DNA of 64,000 nucleotides, from contig JACMZG010001908.1 in NCBI GenBank assembly GCA_018340805.1, forward strand, positions 32,291,513 to 32,355,512, in the 5' to 3' direction. Of this stretch, positions 32,585 to 42,659 are shown piece after piece. Every line of letters starts with the position of its first letter. Within the stretch, counting starts at the first letter, position 1. The position numbers and the translations under genes were made by a program. Below the pieces are notes generated by a model. The model ran no database searches. It was not told where the DNA came from and saw only the letters and a program-made list of their open reading frames with translations. The stretch is from Microvelia longipes (taxonomy: Eukaryota > Arthropoda > Insecta > Hemiptera > Veliidae).

Positions 32585-32960
32585 TGAGGAAATTGAGTCA
32601 AATAAGTTTTTTTTACTTTTTTATTTTTTTTGAAGAAAATTTACTATTCAATCCACCAAGTCTAGTAAGATTTATTTATTTATTTAAATTTAACTATTTT
32701 ACAACCCCTTATTGATTCAGATAGGTTTCATTTATTTATTTACTTATTATTAAATGAAAATTCACTACTTTACATCACCTTTAGGTAAATATGTTTCTAT
32801 TATTTATTTACTATTAAATGAAATTTCTTTTTTTATTATTAAAAAGAATCACTAATTTACCACACCTAATTGGGTCAGATTGGTTCCATTTACTTATTTA
32901 TTATTAATTGAAATTTCCATACTTTACATCACTTAGGTCAGATAAGTTAAAGTTATTACG
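32585..32960. repeat. Degenerate ~75-80 bp minisatellite, right portion
   Basis: TCAGAT(A/T)GGTT-like and AAATTTCACTACTTTACATCACC-like words recur about four times. It is the continuation of 30740-30910. Confidence 0.65.
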
Positions 32961-32964
32961 TTTT

Positions 32965-33925
32965 TTCTTTGTTATGCGTGCTTTATATATTTTTTAATGT
33001 AACCATAAAATCAAAGTAAAGAAAAATCGTAGAAAATAATCGAGTGCATAGTTATAACTGCGCGTACAAAAACAACGTAAGAGAAAGTATAAAGAATTCG
33101 TTTAAGAGACGTGATTGTTTAAAAGAACATCAACTTCAAGTCATATAAACCATCATCATTAAGCTAAATCGTTCAGAATCATATTTGTTGTTTCTATAGA
33201 AATTTGTATAGGATGTTTTGTTTGAAATAGGTTTTTATAGGTCGTGTTTAAATTATTACAATTAGTTTTTTTAATAGATGATGGGTTGTTGGTTTTAGAT
33301 TTGTTTTGTTTAAAATACTCAACGTCAAATATAAATGATAAATTAATTATTTTAGGTGTTATATTCTTTAATATATAGCAAGTTAATGTCCTGTTTTGTT
33401 TAAAGAAAATCAAAGAAATTAACTCCTGCAGGTACTACCGAAGTGGCTTTGGTCCCCTGTACATTCGAATAACATAAAAACACATTCTTGTTTTTTAAAA
33501 AAAAAAACTACAATCTAAGTTATAAACCTAAAGATCCAATAAATTTAAAACTGCTTATTTATTTATTTATACACAGTGTTGTACTTTCCCTTACCTATTA
33601 ATTTAATATAATATACTTCCTTAAAATACTATAGCTTAAAGTAGAATAATAATAAACTAAAATGTAAAAAGATTTATAAAAGTTTTTAAAATATTTTCTC
33701 AAAAAGCAAGTATATAGTTATGAAATTAAATCTTTAACTTATAAATCAAGGGATGCGACGTGGACTGAAATTCTTTTGCTTATATTTTCTTTAACCTTTT
33801 TTGTCAAGACTTACTTTTTGAGGTTTCACATTCTGTTTCTACTTGATTATTATTTCACGTATTTTATTCTTTATCAAATTCCATAAATTTTTCATTTTAT
33901 TCCGCTCCATGTTTTTTTTTGTTTT
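32965..33925. other. AT-rich intergenic sequence, nothing recognised
   Basis: The 84-codon minus-strand frame at 33159-33413 is N, K, T and I rich with no domain. No family member was recognised. Confidence 0.35.
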
Positions 33926-33939
33926 TTTACTTTTCCTTA

Positions 33940-34200
33940 TTTATACCGTAGGTATATAAGAAAAGTGTTTGCAAAAAAATCCGAAACCGGGATGTTACCG
34001 GATTTTTCCGTTACAAATTGGAAAATAAACAAATTGAGTTGAAATTTGGTACAACTATACACCTTTAACAAATAAGTACAACAAGCACAAGTTTCATTTT
34101 AATACTACAAGTATATCCAATGATTTTTGTGTGGTGATAAAAATTCAGCAGCATTCAGCGTGGTCAGTGCTTCATGGGCAAAAAATCACCGCGAGCATTG
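33940..34200 (+). repeat. Family A composite repeat, head plus 5S-like segment
   Basis: The head is well preserved (TTTTCCTTATTTATACCG, TAGGTATATAAGAAAAG), followed by GAAACCGGGATGTTACCGG. A shortened body leads to the 5S-like segment at 34122-34196 (AGCAGCATTCAGCGTGGTCA, GTGCTTCATGGG). It shows head and 5S-like part within one unit. Confidence 0.65.
34122..34196 (+). ncRNA. 5S-rRNA-like segment in family A
   Basis: AGCAGCATTCAGCGTGGTCAGTGCTTCATGGG corresponds in pieces to the AGCAGCGTCGGGC...GGTTAGTACTTGGATGGG stretch of animal 5S rRNA. The C-box side carries a small deletion and an A-rich insertion. Confidence 0.5.
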
Positions 34201-34635
34201 ATTTGCAATTATTTTATTTTTACTTTAATATATGCGTTGTTCTTTGAAATCTTATTTTCTAATTCATTTAATTTAATCTGTTCTCTATATTTTCTCTAAC
34301 TTTCTACAGTTAAAATTTTTGTTCCACAGTCATTTCTTTTAAATAATAAAAGTTTAATCTGAGCTAAGTCTTACTAAGCCTTCAAATAATGGATACTAAG
34401 TATTTTTTAACATTTTTTCAATAATTACTTTTTAAGTACCTGTACTTTCGTATCAGTTTACTGTTATTTCCTTCTTAAGACTTAAACTTTCTTTTGGTGC
34501 CACCTTTATTGAAGTTTATCATAAAACGCTTTTAATTATAATTAAATAGTTAGAACTGATTCAAATTTAAATTACTTTTAAATAAACTTGATTCATTTTT
34601 TTTCGTTATAGTGAATTTTATTTGAAAGAAGCCTC
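34200..34635. other. AT-rich intergenic sequence, nothing recognised
   Basis: No gene or family repeat was recognised. Confidence 0.35.
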
Positions 34636-34639
34636 TAAT

Positions 34640-34711
34640 GACGTGGCTCGTATGGCAGGACTTGGGCAGGGGGTGACCAAAAGCCGTTTTGTGAGTTCCT
34701 GACTAAAAATA

Positions 34712-34747
<36 letters not shown>

Positions 34748-35040
34748 TATATATATATATAAAAAGTTGAAAACCCCCTGGTAAACTATCGGAAAGCTTA
34801 ACATTCAGTCGGTAAACAAAGCATTTCAAGTTGGGTGTTATTTTCTATATATTTTGGGGCGCTGAATCGTATAAAGCCTTTCCGGAGTTAATTCCTCTCA
34901 AAGTACTTAATCTTGGTTCCAGCGATAATTTTTATCGCCATATTCACATTATATTAGTACATAAATTCAAAAAATTCTGGTGCAAAGGTCTGTAAGCCGG
35001 ACGCATTTTCTTTCAAAATTAAGGTATTTTTGAGAAGGCT
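34640..35040 (+). repeat. Family D copy with TA tract
   Basis: A TA tract (34717-34762) is followed by the 150-bp-unit word TTTTGGGGCGCTGAATCG (about 34850), CGATAATTTTTATCG (about 34924) and TTCTGGTGCAAAGGTCTGTAAGCC (about 34976), in the order seen at 31.0-31.9 kb. Confidence 0.6.
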
Positions 35041-35044
35041 CGAT

Positions 35045-35590
35045 AATGTAAGCAAGTTGAGTTTTATCGACTACGATGTAACTATGATATTGCATTAACT
35101 TTTAATTATATTTTTAAGCTTTTAGAAATAAATTTTGCTAGCTTAATTGTATCTTAGATTAATTTTAACTGGTTATTAGGAATAAACTTTTCTCAGATAA
35201 TCAGATATAATAAAAAAAATTATTTGATTTAGTGTTTATAGGTTTTAGAGCCTGATTATTGCTTTAATTATTTTTTTTATGATATTTTTGTTTAAATATT
35301 GGTCTTTTTATTATATTTTTATGAATCTGGGGGTAGAGGGTCGTAAAATTAAGAGCAGACAGAGTAGAAAGAGAAATCTTTATGAATTAAGTACCAAACT
35401 TTTAATAATTGAAATAATTTTATTTACATAAAGCAATGAAGTGTATAAATATTGTCAGTTATTGTATGAGTGGAATATTTAATTATATTAAATAAGGTAT
35501 CATAGTTTCATTACACACAAGTCAAGCGTGAACTTTTTAATTCAATTAATTTTGTCCACGTGGTATTGTTTAAAAAACCTTGCTTGGATG
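35045..35590. other. AT-rich intergenic sequence, nothing recognised
   Basis: No gene or family repeat was recognised. Confidence 0.35.
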
Positions 35591-35599
35591 TTATAGAAA

Positions 35600-35885
35600 A
35601 ACTAAGTTTCATTTCAATTCCACAAATATATCCATGATTTTTGTTGGATTATAAAAGTTAAGCATCGAGCGTGGTGGTGCATAGGTGACCGCTGGGAATA
35701 AAACTGGTGTATTTACTGTTTGAGGACGAGCGAAGCGAGTTTGAAGACGTTTTGCAGTATGAATTCAACGACTTATATTCTGTAGACGAACTAAGGGAGT
35801 TCAAAGTATGGAGGATAAGCATAGCGAATCCCATCTAAGGAGGATTAGCGTAGCGAATCCGATGTGACGAGTAAATCTTTCAGTA
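35600..35885 (+). repeat. Family A 5S-like segment and hairpin tail, best-preserved tail
   Basis: The 5S-like segment (35636-35712) leads directly into four tail hairpins. Their starts are GAGGACGAGCGAAGCGAGTT, GTAGACGAACTAAGGGAGTT (degraded), GGAGGATAAGCATAGCGAATCC and GGAGGATTAGCGTAGCGAATCC. The family end word (GACGAGTAAATCTTTCAG) follows. Confidence 0.7.
35636..35712 (+). ncRNA. 5S-rRNA-like segment in family A
   Basis: AAAAGTTAAGCATCGAGCGT, a short deletion in the middle, then AGGTGACCGCTGGGAATAAAA follow animal 5S rRNA over the region of the internal promoter (A box to C box). The 5' and 3' ends of 5S are too diverged to place. This is a retroposed derivative. Confidence 0.65.
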
Positions 35886-35889
35886 AACC

Positions 35890-36370
35890 TACACCTAAGC
35901 ATTAACTATTTTATAAATATTTTATGGATCAATTTAATGTGTCAAGTTTCATCCTGGTATAAAGTTTTATTAATTTTTCCTACATTTTATAACAGCTTAA
36001 GTGTTTTAGACAATAGTTTTATCAATAATTTACGCGTTATCTAAAGATATTTAAAAATAATGTGTATAGTTAAAAATGATGATATTGCAGCTTAAATATT
36101 ATAATCGTATTTAGTGTGTTGGTAAAAACAAAAGTAGGGCTTCTAAAAAAGTTTTAATTTTTCACTTTCTATATAAGAATTATAAAAATAATACACATAA
36201 AGCGGATTTTTTTTTAATATTTGTCACTTTCTATATTTATCTTTACATTATACAACAAATACATTACTATTGTTTCCGTATTTTTTTTAATGGATAGCAT
36301 TAAAATTTTTAATAATAGCAATAAAATGTGACATTATCTGTACTTATTTTTTTGCTTTTATAGCATCTTT
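35890..36370. other. AT-rich intergenic sequence, nothing recognised
   Basis: No gene or family repeat was recognised. Confidence 0.35.
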
Positions 36371-36379
36371 TGATTTCAT

Positions 36380-36745
36380 TCGCAGGGGTCACCTATCCAG
36401 GTACTGACCTCGCACGATGCTACTTAACTTGCTACTTAAAACCCGTAGACTATTAGCAAATTTTTCCTCGTTTATGAATTTTTGAAAAATTTACGTCATT
36501 GCGGGTTAGTGATGTTATAAAAAATATTTTCCGAATAGCACAACTATGTAAAGATTAATTTTAGTACTAGCATAAAAACACTAGGAGATGTAATGATAAC
36601 ACACACACATATAGACATACCACTTTGTGTAAACCACTCAGGAGGCCTTAAAAACACCTGAAACGGATATTTCACGTAAAACCCCGGTTTCACATTTTTT
36701 TGCAAACACAATACTTTTCCTACATACCTACGATATAAATGAGAA
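36380..36745 (-). repeat. Family A composite repeat, 5S-like segment to head
   Basis: On minus: the head at 36745-36700, CGAAACCGGGGTTTTACG-like and CCTGAGTGGTTTACAC words, a TGTGTGTGTGTTATCA tract, CACTAACCCGCAATGACGTA and then the 5S-like block at 36436-36383. It contains the head-to-5S order within one uninterrupted stretch. Confidence 0.65.
36383..36436 (-). ncRNA. 5S-rRNA-like segment in family A
   Basis: The minus strand reads AAGTTAAGTAGCATCGTGCG followed by AGGTCAGTACCTGGATAGG and TGACCCCTGCG. This is one of the closest matches in the window to the 5S internal promoter region. Confidence 0.65.
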
Positions 36746-36946
36746 AAAGGAAAATTACAAAAAGAAGTTAAAAAGCAAGTTATTAATCTAATTATTGTTA
36801 ATAATTAAACTAATTTTAAAAACGTCTGAGTAACTTTTGAACTTGGTACTCTTGTATTCCTTTGTCAAACAACGATTCAAACTTTAATTTTAACATATAG
36901 CAGCCGTGTGTCAACGGTTGTTTGTTTTTCTTTTAGCAACCACACC

Positions 36947-36998
36947 ATTAAGCATCTTTTAGCGAAGTCAGTGACCGTTAGGTGACCGCTGGAAATAA
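36947..36998 (+). ncRNA. 5S-rRNA-like fragment
   Basis: TTAAGCATCTTTTAGCGAAG, then TCAGTGACCGTTAGGTGACC and GCTGGAAATAA keep the order of the 5S-like segment with several changes. Confidence 0.45.
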
Positions 36999-37390
36999 TT
37001 TTTTTCCGTCCCATCTTTTTTTCGAATTTTACATTTCCTCATTTATACCACAGGTATGTATATAAGCAAGTATTGTGTTTGAATAAAATTCCGTGACTGA
37101 CTCAGCACAAATTTCATAAATTCATATAACGCAGAAAAATGTTTCTATTGGTTAATTTATTACACATGTATTACATGTATAATGCCAACATATATGATAT
37201 GTTTTATCTCATATTCTGCATTATTTAATGTTTTATCAAATGACTTGTATATACGTTTTTTAAAAATGGAAAAATAATCCAATATAGCTAAAGGTTTACA
37301 AGTATATCTCTTTATATAATAAATACGTATGCTAATGAATGGAGCGAAAAAAAGAGTCTCTCCACCAAACTATAAATTTATTCAAAGCGC

Positions 37391-37417
37391 TTTCAACCTA
37401 CATGAGGCCATCATCAG
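37391..37417 (-). ncRNA. Hammerhead-like core, left arm
   Basis: The minus strand has CTGATGA, stem II GGCC-loop-GGTT, GAAA and the palindromic AGCGCT. All core bases are present. Confidence 0.5.
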
Positions 37418-37481
37418 TGCCTGTACAAATAAGTAAAAATAATTTATATAAATAATTTATTTTTACTTATTTGTACAGGCA

Positions 37482-37508
37482 TTGATGATGACCTCATGTA
37501 GGTTGAAA
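37482..37508 (+). ncRNA. Hammerhead-like core, right arm (TTGATGA)
   Basis: The first core base is T instead of C; stem II GACC/GGTT and GAAA are kept. This change would be expected to reduce or abolish activity. Confidence 0.45.
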
Positions 37509-37645
37509 GCGCTTTGAATAAATTTATAGTTTTGTAGAGAGTTTATTTTCTTCGTTCCTTTCATTATCAACAACTCCACTGGTGCTCATTCAAAATCATA
37601 AGTATGCTGTTTCCTTTTAACGTGGCAAGTATATCTACGGTTTCT

Positions 37646-37716
37646 TTTAGGATCATAAAAGTTAAGCAGCATCGAGCGAGTTTAGTGCCAGGATGGGTGA
37701 ACCCTAGACATATTAC
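37646..37716 (+). ncRNA. 5S-rRNA-like segment in family A
   Basis: GGATCATAAAAGTTAAGCAG, CATCGAGCGAG and AGTGCCAGGATGGGTGA follow 5S rRNA, including the GATCA that precedes the A box in animal 5S genes. Confidence 0.65.
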
Positions 37717-37794
37717 GAATGTATTTACTATCTTAAGACGAATGAAGCGAAATGTGCGTTGATGTGATGAGGAAAATTCTAAAGTGCTCTTTAC

Positions 37795-38590
37795 CCGATT
37801 TTTTGCTTAATCTTAAGCTTAAGCTCGTAGAGTTCAACGTTATCTGACTAACAGAGTTAGTGGTTATTTAGGCTGAAAAGGTTACTCCTGTGTAGCGGAC
37901 TAGTATATTTATTTAAGAAAACTTATTCCTAATTCGACATCTTGTTTTAAAACATGTTTTTAGCAGATTTGTGTAGAGACGTAATTTTAGAAATTTATGA
38001 GAGGTATAATATTAGAGAGTAATAAATGTATAATTATTACCAGAATATAAATTAAATCTGTAAGATATTGTTATTTTTAATGGATATAATTTATATTAAG
38101 TAAAGTTATATTATAATATTAAATATTGTTTCGTGATGTTGGTAGGGTACTATTTCGTTTAGTTATAAATTTTACTGATGTGTATTCAGTGATAATAGTC
38201 GCCATTATCAGAATGAATGTCTTGTACTCTAGTTTTTACTATCAGATTATGGAGTGATATAACACAGCGCTGTGAACTGATTTTTGACCTCTAGTGGCGC
38301 TAAATCACGATGATAATTCAAAACAAAGACGACAATTATACGTCCTATTAACATAGCTATATTAAACTCCAGCTACTAAGTTTGAAACAAGGTTTCATTA
38401 TTTTCTAGTTTAAAAAATTAAATAGATCTAATTGACTTTTAAACCCAAAGATCACTTAGAATTTGCTTGTAAGACATACACTTTTGAAATCGTTTTAAAA
38501 AGATCTTAATTTAAAATTGTAATACAACATGTTGTAACTCTCCTAAAGTGTTATCAATATTACCTTTTTTAAAAAAGTATACCAATAAGC
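37795..38590. other. AT-rich intergenic sequence, nothing recognised
   Basis: No gene or family repeat was recognised. Confidence 0.35.
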
Positions 38591-38618
38591 ATGAACACAC
38601 ACTCATGCAGTGTGTGTT
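38591..38618. repeat. Short hairpin
   Basis: GAACACACAC and GTGTGTGTTC around a T-CATG-CA loop region. Confidence 0.7.
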
Positions 38619-38739
38619 CACAGACACATGGATGTTCACATTTTTAAGATCTTTTCGATTCTTGATTCCTGGATCTTTTATTTAAGGGTGTTAATTTTTT
38701 CTTTTACTATTCTTTGATTTATTCATCATTAAAAAATAC

Positions 38740-38960
38740 GGACCTTCGATTCGTAGCCACTACGCGGCGTAGGCCCCTCGGACCGCTTCGGGGGCATAGT
38801 GTTGTTGTGTTGTATTAATAGAAGAAAATACATTATTGTTGTTACATTGCATTTTGCTATGTAGTTTCGCAAATTTTTATCGTATCGCATAATAGACCCG
38901 CACCGCGAGCCTATAAGGCTCACCACTATGGGCCTTCTAGGGCCACATAGACATACACAT
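38740..38960 (-). repeat. Family C tail copy
   Basis: The minus strand reads AAAATTTGCGAAAC, CAAAATGCAATGTAACA, ACAACACAACAACACTATG, CCCCCGAAGCGGTCCGAGG, CTACGCCGCGTAGTGGCTAC. This follows 15880-16040 block by block with substitutions. A 79-codon frame overlaps it on minus and is incidental. Confidence 0.65.
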
Positions 38961-39300
38961 ATGTACAATATATGTATACATATATATGCATGCAGCGTTG
39001 ACCAATTATCTTACACCCAGTGTAGATTAAAAGAAACTTCTTTTTTACTCATTGGTCATGACGTTATTATTCAGTTTTTTGCCAATTGCTTCACTTAAAA
39101 TAGTCCGATTTGAAACCGGTTCCAATAATTTTATAATGACATACGACCATAAACAGCCTTTGGAGGTCTTCCCGTTTTGCAGGCGTGGTTAGGTCACCAT
39201 GGTCCCGTGAAAGCCATTGGTTGTATTTTTTGCGTCTGTCTGGAACAGTACGCTAACCCTACAAATATCATAAAGGATTGACCTAAACGTAAACATATTT
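38961..39300. other. Unassigned sequence
   Basis: CCGATTTGAAACCGGTTCC at about 39107 resembles the duplicated block near 15.03 and 15.32 kb, so this may be a decayed part of the same repeat. Nothing else was recognised. Confidence 0.35.
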
Positions 39301-39322
39301 ACAGCATTATATATATATATAT

Positions 39323-39379
<57 letters not shown>

Positions 39380-39480
39380 ATATGTTTTCGGAACAGCATC
39401 GATCCCCCCCCTCCCCACTTCAGTCATATGAACAACCTCATAAGCGCCATTTCTTATGCTGAAAAATCGCTAAAATAAAA
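39300..39480 (+). repeat. Family C 5' part with TA tract
   Basis: The TA tract (39308-39383) is followed by CATCGATCCCCCCCCTCCCC, ACTTCAGTCATATGAACAACC, TCATAAGCGCC and GAAAAATCGC, matching 14600-14800 in reverse orientation. Confidence 0.65.
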
Positions 39481-39504
39481 TTATATTTAAATTAAATAAA
39501 ACAA

Positions 39505-39635
39505 AAGGCCGGCGCCGCTGGGGGCGCTTCGCAGTGTTGTACAGTATCAGTTCATCATATTGCTGGTTAATATAAGTGGCATACTGCCACGAAACAAGCA
39601 AATTTTCAATTGTATTAGTGAAAATTTGTTATCTG
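39505..39635 (-). repeat. Family C tail fragment
   Basis: The minus strand reads CACTGCGAAGCGCCCCCAGC and GGCGCCGGCC after GAAAATTTGC and GGCAGTATGCC. It is shorter than the 15.8-kb copy. Confidence 0.5.
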
Positions 39636-39859
39636 TTTACATTATGCCAATTAATGACACTGTTTTGTTTGACGTTTTTATGTCAATCAAAAAAAAACCA
39701 GTACTAATTTTATGATTGAGAACCATACATACTAGTATATATGTAAAAAAAATCAGCCTAATCCGAACACTACATGAAGATTTGTGATTTTTTGAAGTGT
39801 TTGTGGGATTATTATTGTGTATACGCCACACCACATATTTCATAAACTAAAGGTATATG

Positions 39860-39994
39860 GACTTTAGCAAGGTTGATATGTGTACCAAGTTTCATTTCGA
39901 TATAAGAAAGCGTTCGAAAGTTATCTTGTGCTATAAAAACGTATAGAATACAAAATTCTCGTACATTCATACAAATATATATACATATACATAT

Positions 39995-40057
<63 letters not shown>

Positions 40058-40200
40058 CTTGATCATGAGCCTTAATGAAAAAATTCACATCTTCCCCTCC
40101 ATGACCACCTCCATAAGCTATTTTTTTTTAGAAAATTCGCTAATAGTAAAACTGTTACGCAAGTATACAAAACAATAATAATGACAGTATAATAGCTCAA
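39860..40200 (+). repeat. Family C copy with TA tract
   Basis: GTACCAAGTTTCATTTCGAT and GAAAGCGTTCGAAAGTTAT lead into a TA tract (39975-40056), then CTTCCCCTCCATGACC, CCATAAGC, GAAAATTCGCTAATAG and ACAAAACAATAATAATGAC. The GC-rich hairpin tail is missing. Confidence 0.6.
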
Positions 40201-40204
40201 ATAT

Positions 40205-41560
40205 CACATTTTAATTGACGTACAAGTAATTACATCAACAATTACATTTTGAACTAACAATATTAAAAAATACGTTTCCCAACAATAATAGCTTTAAGTA
40301 TTATAACTTCTCTGAAGATGATTTAATTTTAAGTTCAATATTTTTTATTAGTCTTTGGGTAAAATAAAGTTTTATAATATTAAAGAAAATAGCGAATACT
40401 TAAATGGTTTGTTGGATTTACAAAATGTTATGAAATGAGACTTAAATTAATACTGATAAATAAAAATATTTCTCAATCATAGCAAATATTTTATTATTAA
40501 ATGGAAAGAAATCGTGCGCTACCAATTCTCTAAAAATATTAAAAATACAAATCATTTTTAAGGAAAAATATTAAATAAATCAAATAGTATTTGGTTAAAC
40601 TTTTTTGCAATGACAATACATTTTTTGCATAAAATCTAAAATGTTTGTGATTATTTTATATTTTAGTAGGTCTTCGGTCTCGCTTTGTTAACTTCAGCCA
40701 AATTTTTAAATGTCTCAATGTTAAATAAGCAATATTAGTAAACAATTGCCACTTAAAAATTTAAAAACATTCAGTTTAATAACGTAAAAAAAATAAGCCA
40801 AATGTATTAGTTATGCCATTCAGGTATTTAAATATAATAATTTATTAATAACTTTAAATAATAATTAATATTTTACATCCTTATGGTAAAAACTCTACTA
40901 TAGTGCTTATAATTTAAATACTAACAGCATATACAACTTTTAATAATAAATATGTATAATTATAATTATTTATTATATAAAATATTATAAATCACTTAAA
41001 AATATAAAATCAATTAAATCTAAACTAAGTGGAAATAAAAAAATATAGATTACTAAAAGAATAATGGAATATTATACATAGTAGAAAAGTATATTAAAGT
41101 TATATTTTCATATTTTTTTGTTTTTTGTGTTTTAGTTAGTCTAAACTTTTATTAATCCAACTGAAAACTAAATGATAGGTTGTCTCTAAAGAAACTATTG
41201 TCATATAAGTATTTTTAATTGGTTTATTCTCCTAATAGAACAACAAATAATTGTGATTTTTTTATCTCGGGTATCAAGATAATCTTAATGGAAGGGTTGT
41301 CTAAGGCACTCCCATATTTGTTTATCATGCTAATCCAATTATAAAGTAATAATAGTAATTAAAATATTATGAATATCGTTAATAAATATTCTTATTGGAA
41401 TATTTTCCTAACAAATTTTATAAAGAGCTTGTTTAGTTTAATAACAGATGATTGAGTGATTAAGTCATTTATATTTAGCAAAAAAGTAGGATACGGGTAC
41501 CTAGGAATTGTTTTTAACAACGTTGCATTGTCTACGCTCATTCTCACTACTTTGGTCTCG
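40205..41560. other. AT-rich intergenic sequence, nothing recognised
   Basis: Strongly A/T-biased; no gene or family repeat was recognised. Confidence 0.4.
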
Positions 41561-41564
41561 CTTT

Positions 41565-41830
41565 GCTCGTCCTAAGAATATTAAAATCACCAAATTTAAA
41601 CTACAACACGTCTTTAGACTCGCTTCGCTCGTCCTCAGGCAGTTAATACCTTCGATTTAATTTTACATTTATTTCTCATGGGTCACCCATCCTTGGTCTG
41701 ACCTTTCTTGATGCTGCTTAAATTTTATGATCCAACAAAAATCATAGATATACTTTTGACCCACTGAAACAAAACTTTCTATTATTTATTTGTTATATAA
41801 AAGACACTTGTACCAAATTTCAACTTTTCT
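41565..41830 (-). repeat. Family A tail and 5S-like segment
   Basis: On minus the 5S-like block (41752-41672) is followed by tail words GGACGAGCGAAGCGAGTCTA, AAGACGTGTTGTAG and GGACGAGCAAAGCGAGACC. The reverse of GAAAGTTTTGTTTCAGTGGG precedes the 5S block. Confidence 0.65.
41672..41752 (-). ncRNA. 5S-rRNA-like segment in family A
   Basis: The minus strand reads GATTTTTGTTGGATCATAAA, TTTAAGCAGCATC, AGGTCAGACCAAGGATGGG and TGACCCATGAGAAAT, in 5S order from the region before the A box through the C box. Confidence 0.65.
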
Positions 41831-41834
41831 AATT

Positions 41835-42405
41835 TTATAGTATAAAAAATGTCTTGTTTAATTTTCTTTAAATCTTATTTCATGTTTACTTTTTATAATA
41901 GTTTTATCTATGTGTTATCTTCAATAGTTTTTATCACTATTTATTGTTTAAGTTTGTTTTTATGTAATAACTGTAATAACAAAGTTAAAAACAACTGCTC
42001 TAAAAATTATAATTATAATAATTTAAAAAAATCATCTAAATAGCACTGTATTTACTGGCAGTAAGAACAATAAATTTTAAAGCGGACTATATTGAAGAGT
42101 CGTTTAATGATTTATTAGTATTTATACATCTCGAAAACAGTTGAGTGCTAGTAGATTATCTTGATAAAATTTATATTAAATAAATAATAATAAAATTTAC
42201 TCAAGAGTTCCATTAGAACTATTTCATAAAAACCAAACTTACGTTAATAATTAAACTTAAATAATTTGTTGATCTATATATATCGATCGAAACATTTTCC
42301 TGCTTTTTATATAAATTTTTAAAATCTTTTTCATTAATGCTTTAATGATATCGTTAAAAAATTCCCAAAGGCTCCTACACAACCTAAATATTGGTACAAT
42401 AGTAC
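41835..42405. other. AT-rich intergenic sequence, nothing recognised
   Basis: The 64-codon frame at 41849-42043 is hydrophobic then N/K rich; no domain is seen. Confidence 0.35.
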
Positions 42406-42409
42406 CAAC

Positions 42410-42655
42410 ATAACACTGTTGGTACATAAGTGCTCTCTTGGTACACTGGGAGCTTCGATGATAACAATCACCTAGATACAAACTCAACTTACACGTACAG
42501 ACAGACAACTTGGTAAAAACCATGCTGGAGTCTTAAAAGTTCTTGAAACAGATGATTCAGGTGTTAATGATTACAGGTAAAAATATTTGTTACGGATTTT
42601 CATGGCTAACGCAATACTTTTCCTTTAAACCTATGATATAAATCAGGATAATAAA
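42410..42655 (-). repeat. Family A head and body
   Basis: The head fold at 42655-42615 (TTTATATC, AAACCTATGATATAAAT) with GCGTTAGCC in place of the usual GTGTTTGC, then body words CAAGTTGTCTGTCTGTACGT and TTATCATCGAAGCTCCCAG on minus. The minus frame at 42257-42523 lies over it and is incidental. Confidence 0.55.
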
Positions 42656-42659
42656 TAAT

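Larger units (their letters stand above)
37334..37566. mobile_element. Family B foldback element with hammerhead-like core in both arms
   Basis: Almost the whole element is a hairpin: arms of about 110 bases around a ~10-base loop (TTTATATAAA-like). The left arm on minus carries an intact core (TCATCAG 37411-37417; TTTC 37391-37394). The right arm on plus has TTGATGA (37482-37488) and GAAA (37505-37508) followed by AGCGCT. Stem II pairs GGCC/GGTT in one arm and GACC/GGTT in the other. It lies inside a family A repeat, so it inserted later. Confidence 0.65.
37017..37790 (+). repeat. Family A composite repeat split by a family B foldback
   Basis: The head is at 37024-37065, followed by an A/T-rich middle with TTATCAAATGACTTGTATATACG shared with 17310. 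After the inserted foldback (37334-37566) the repeat resumes with AGTATATCTACGGTTTC, the 5S-like block and degraded tail words (TTAAGACGAATGAAGCG). Confidence 0.6.
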
